Origin: an uncultured Clostridium sp. | Lineage (GTDB): Bacteria; Bacillota_A; Clostridia; TANB77; CAG-508 | Direction: 5' to 3' | Assembly: GCA_947382445.1 (NCBI GenBank) | Contig: CANCZH010000012.1 | Location: 1-32,040, forward strand | DNA: 32,040 bases | Translations under genes and position numbers: made by a program | Shown: positions 31,944-32,040 of the stretch, piece by piece | How the letters are laid out: every line of letters starts with the position of its first letter | Numbering within the stretch: the stretch's first letter is position 1 | The notes under the pieces: generated by a model | Told to the model about the DNA's origin: nothing | Databases searched by the model: none | Seen by the model: the letters and a program-made list of their open reading frames with translations, nothing else

Positions 31944-32040
31944 ATGGAATCTAACTATGAAGATATTACTCTTACATGTAAAGATTGTGGTGCTGAATTT
32001 GTTTTCACTGCTGGTGAACAACAATTTTATGCTGAAAAAG
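31944..32040 (+). CDS. Zinc-ribbon protein, N-terminus only
   Basis: The first 32 codons of a gene cut by the window end. Ribosome binding site AAAAGGAGG precedes ATG 31944. The sequence has TCKDCGAEFVFTAGEQQFYA, the first half of the zf-trcl type zinc ribbon (CxxC at residues 12 and 15; the second CxxC should lie beyond the edge). Proteins with this domain are small, widespread in Bacillota and of unknown function. Confidence 0.8.
   Translation, partial: MESNYEDITLTCKDCGAEFVFTAGEQQFYAEK

Overview
The window is AT-rich (roughly 30% GC by eye) and comes from an endospore-forming member of the Clostridia, probably an uncultured gut lineage. The evidence is a spoVAC-spoVAD-spoVAE set, the ireB-ruvX-yrzB trio, strong GGAGG ribosome binding sites, vegetative TTGACA/TATAAT promoters, and an infC-rpmI-rplT operon with a leader terminator. 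Most genes lie on the minus strand.

Layout. (1) 1-4250: a KilA-N gene cut by the window edge, then a minus-strand operon of small accessory enzymes (glycosyltransferase, GNAT, P-loop kinase, GNAT remnant, ASCH, NUDIX-like, PHP) read from a promoter near 4190. (2) 4275-10365: one long minus-strand transcription unit. It starts with a VirB2-like small membrane protein, a receiver-like protein and a disordered AT-hook protein joined across an apparent frameshift to a MinD/TadZ-like ATPase. It continues with a degenerate GAF-GGDEF protein and then ireB, ruvX, a DUF1292 gene and a small membrane protein. (3) 10387-14407: a cell-wall glucosaminidase (minus), and a divergent pair of a membrane-anchored unknown and an AMP-forming acyl-CoA synthetase (plus). 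(4) 14417-14544: a large near-palindromic element. (5) 14576-20810: a reduced type IV pilus locus (PilM-PilN fusion, PilO, anchored Asn/Thr-rich protein, short prepilin, prepilin-peptidase-like protein, anchored unknown, half-size PilC), ending in a frameshifted ROK kinase gene. (6) 21014-23121: spoVAC, spoVAD (frameshifted) and spoVAE, with a second palindromic element between spoVAC and spoVAD. (7) 23124-26877: leuS flanked by two autonomous small genes with different codon use, a GNAT and a pseudo-adenylate-kinase. (8) 26938-30357: a secreted papain-type protease with Ig-like repeats and a sortase-like IPYTG tail. (9) 30440-31778: rplT, rpmI and infC (infC apparently starting at ATA) behind an attenuator leader. 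(10) a divergent zinc-ribbon gene cut by the window end.

The most unusual parts are the operon that joins a split TadZ-like module carrying AT-hooks and 25-residue repeats to the ireB-ruvX housekeeping genes, the stripped-down pilus locus with no motor ATPase in view and a peptidase missing a catalytic Asp, and the two nested palindromic elements. Three genes (TadZ-like ATPase, ROK, spoVAD) each need a single-base skip to read through. This could be real decay, but it also fits base-insertion errors in the assembly. All function calls are from reading the sequence; no searches were run.
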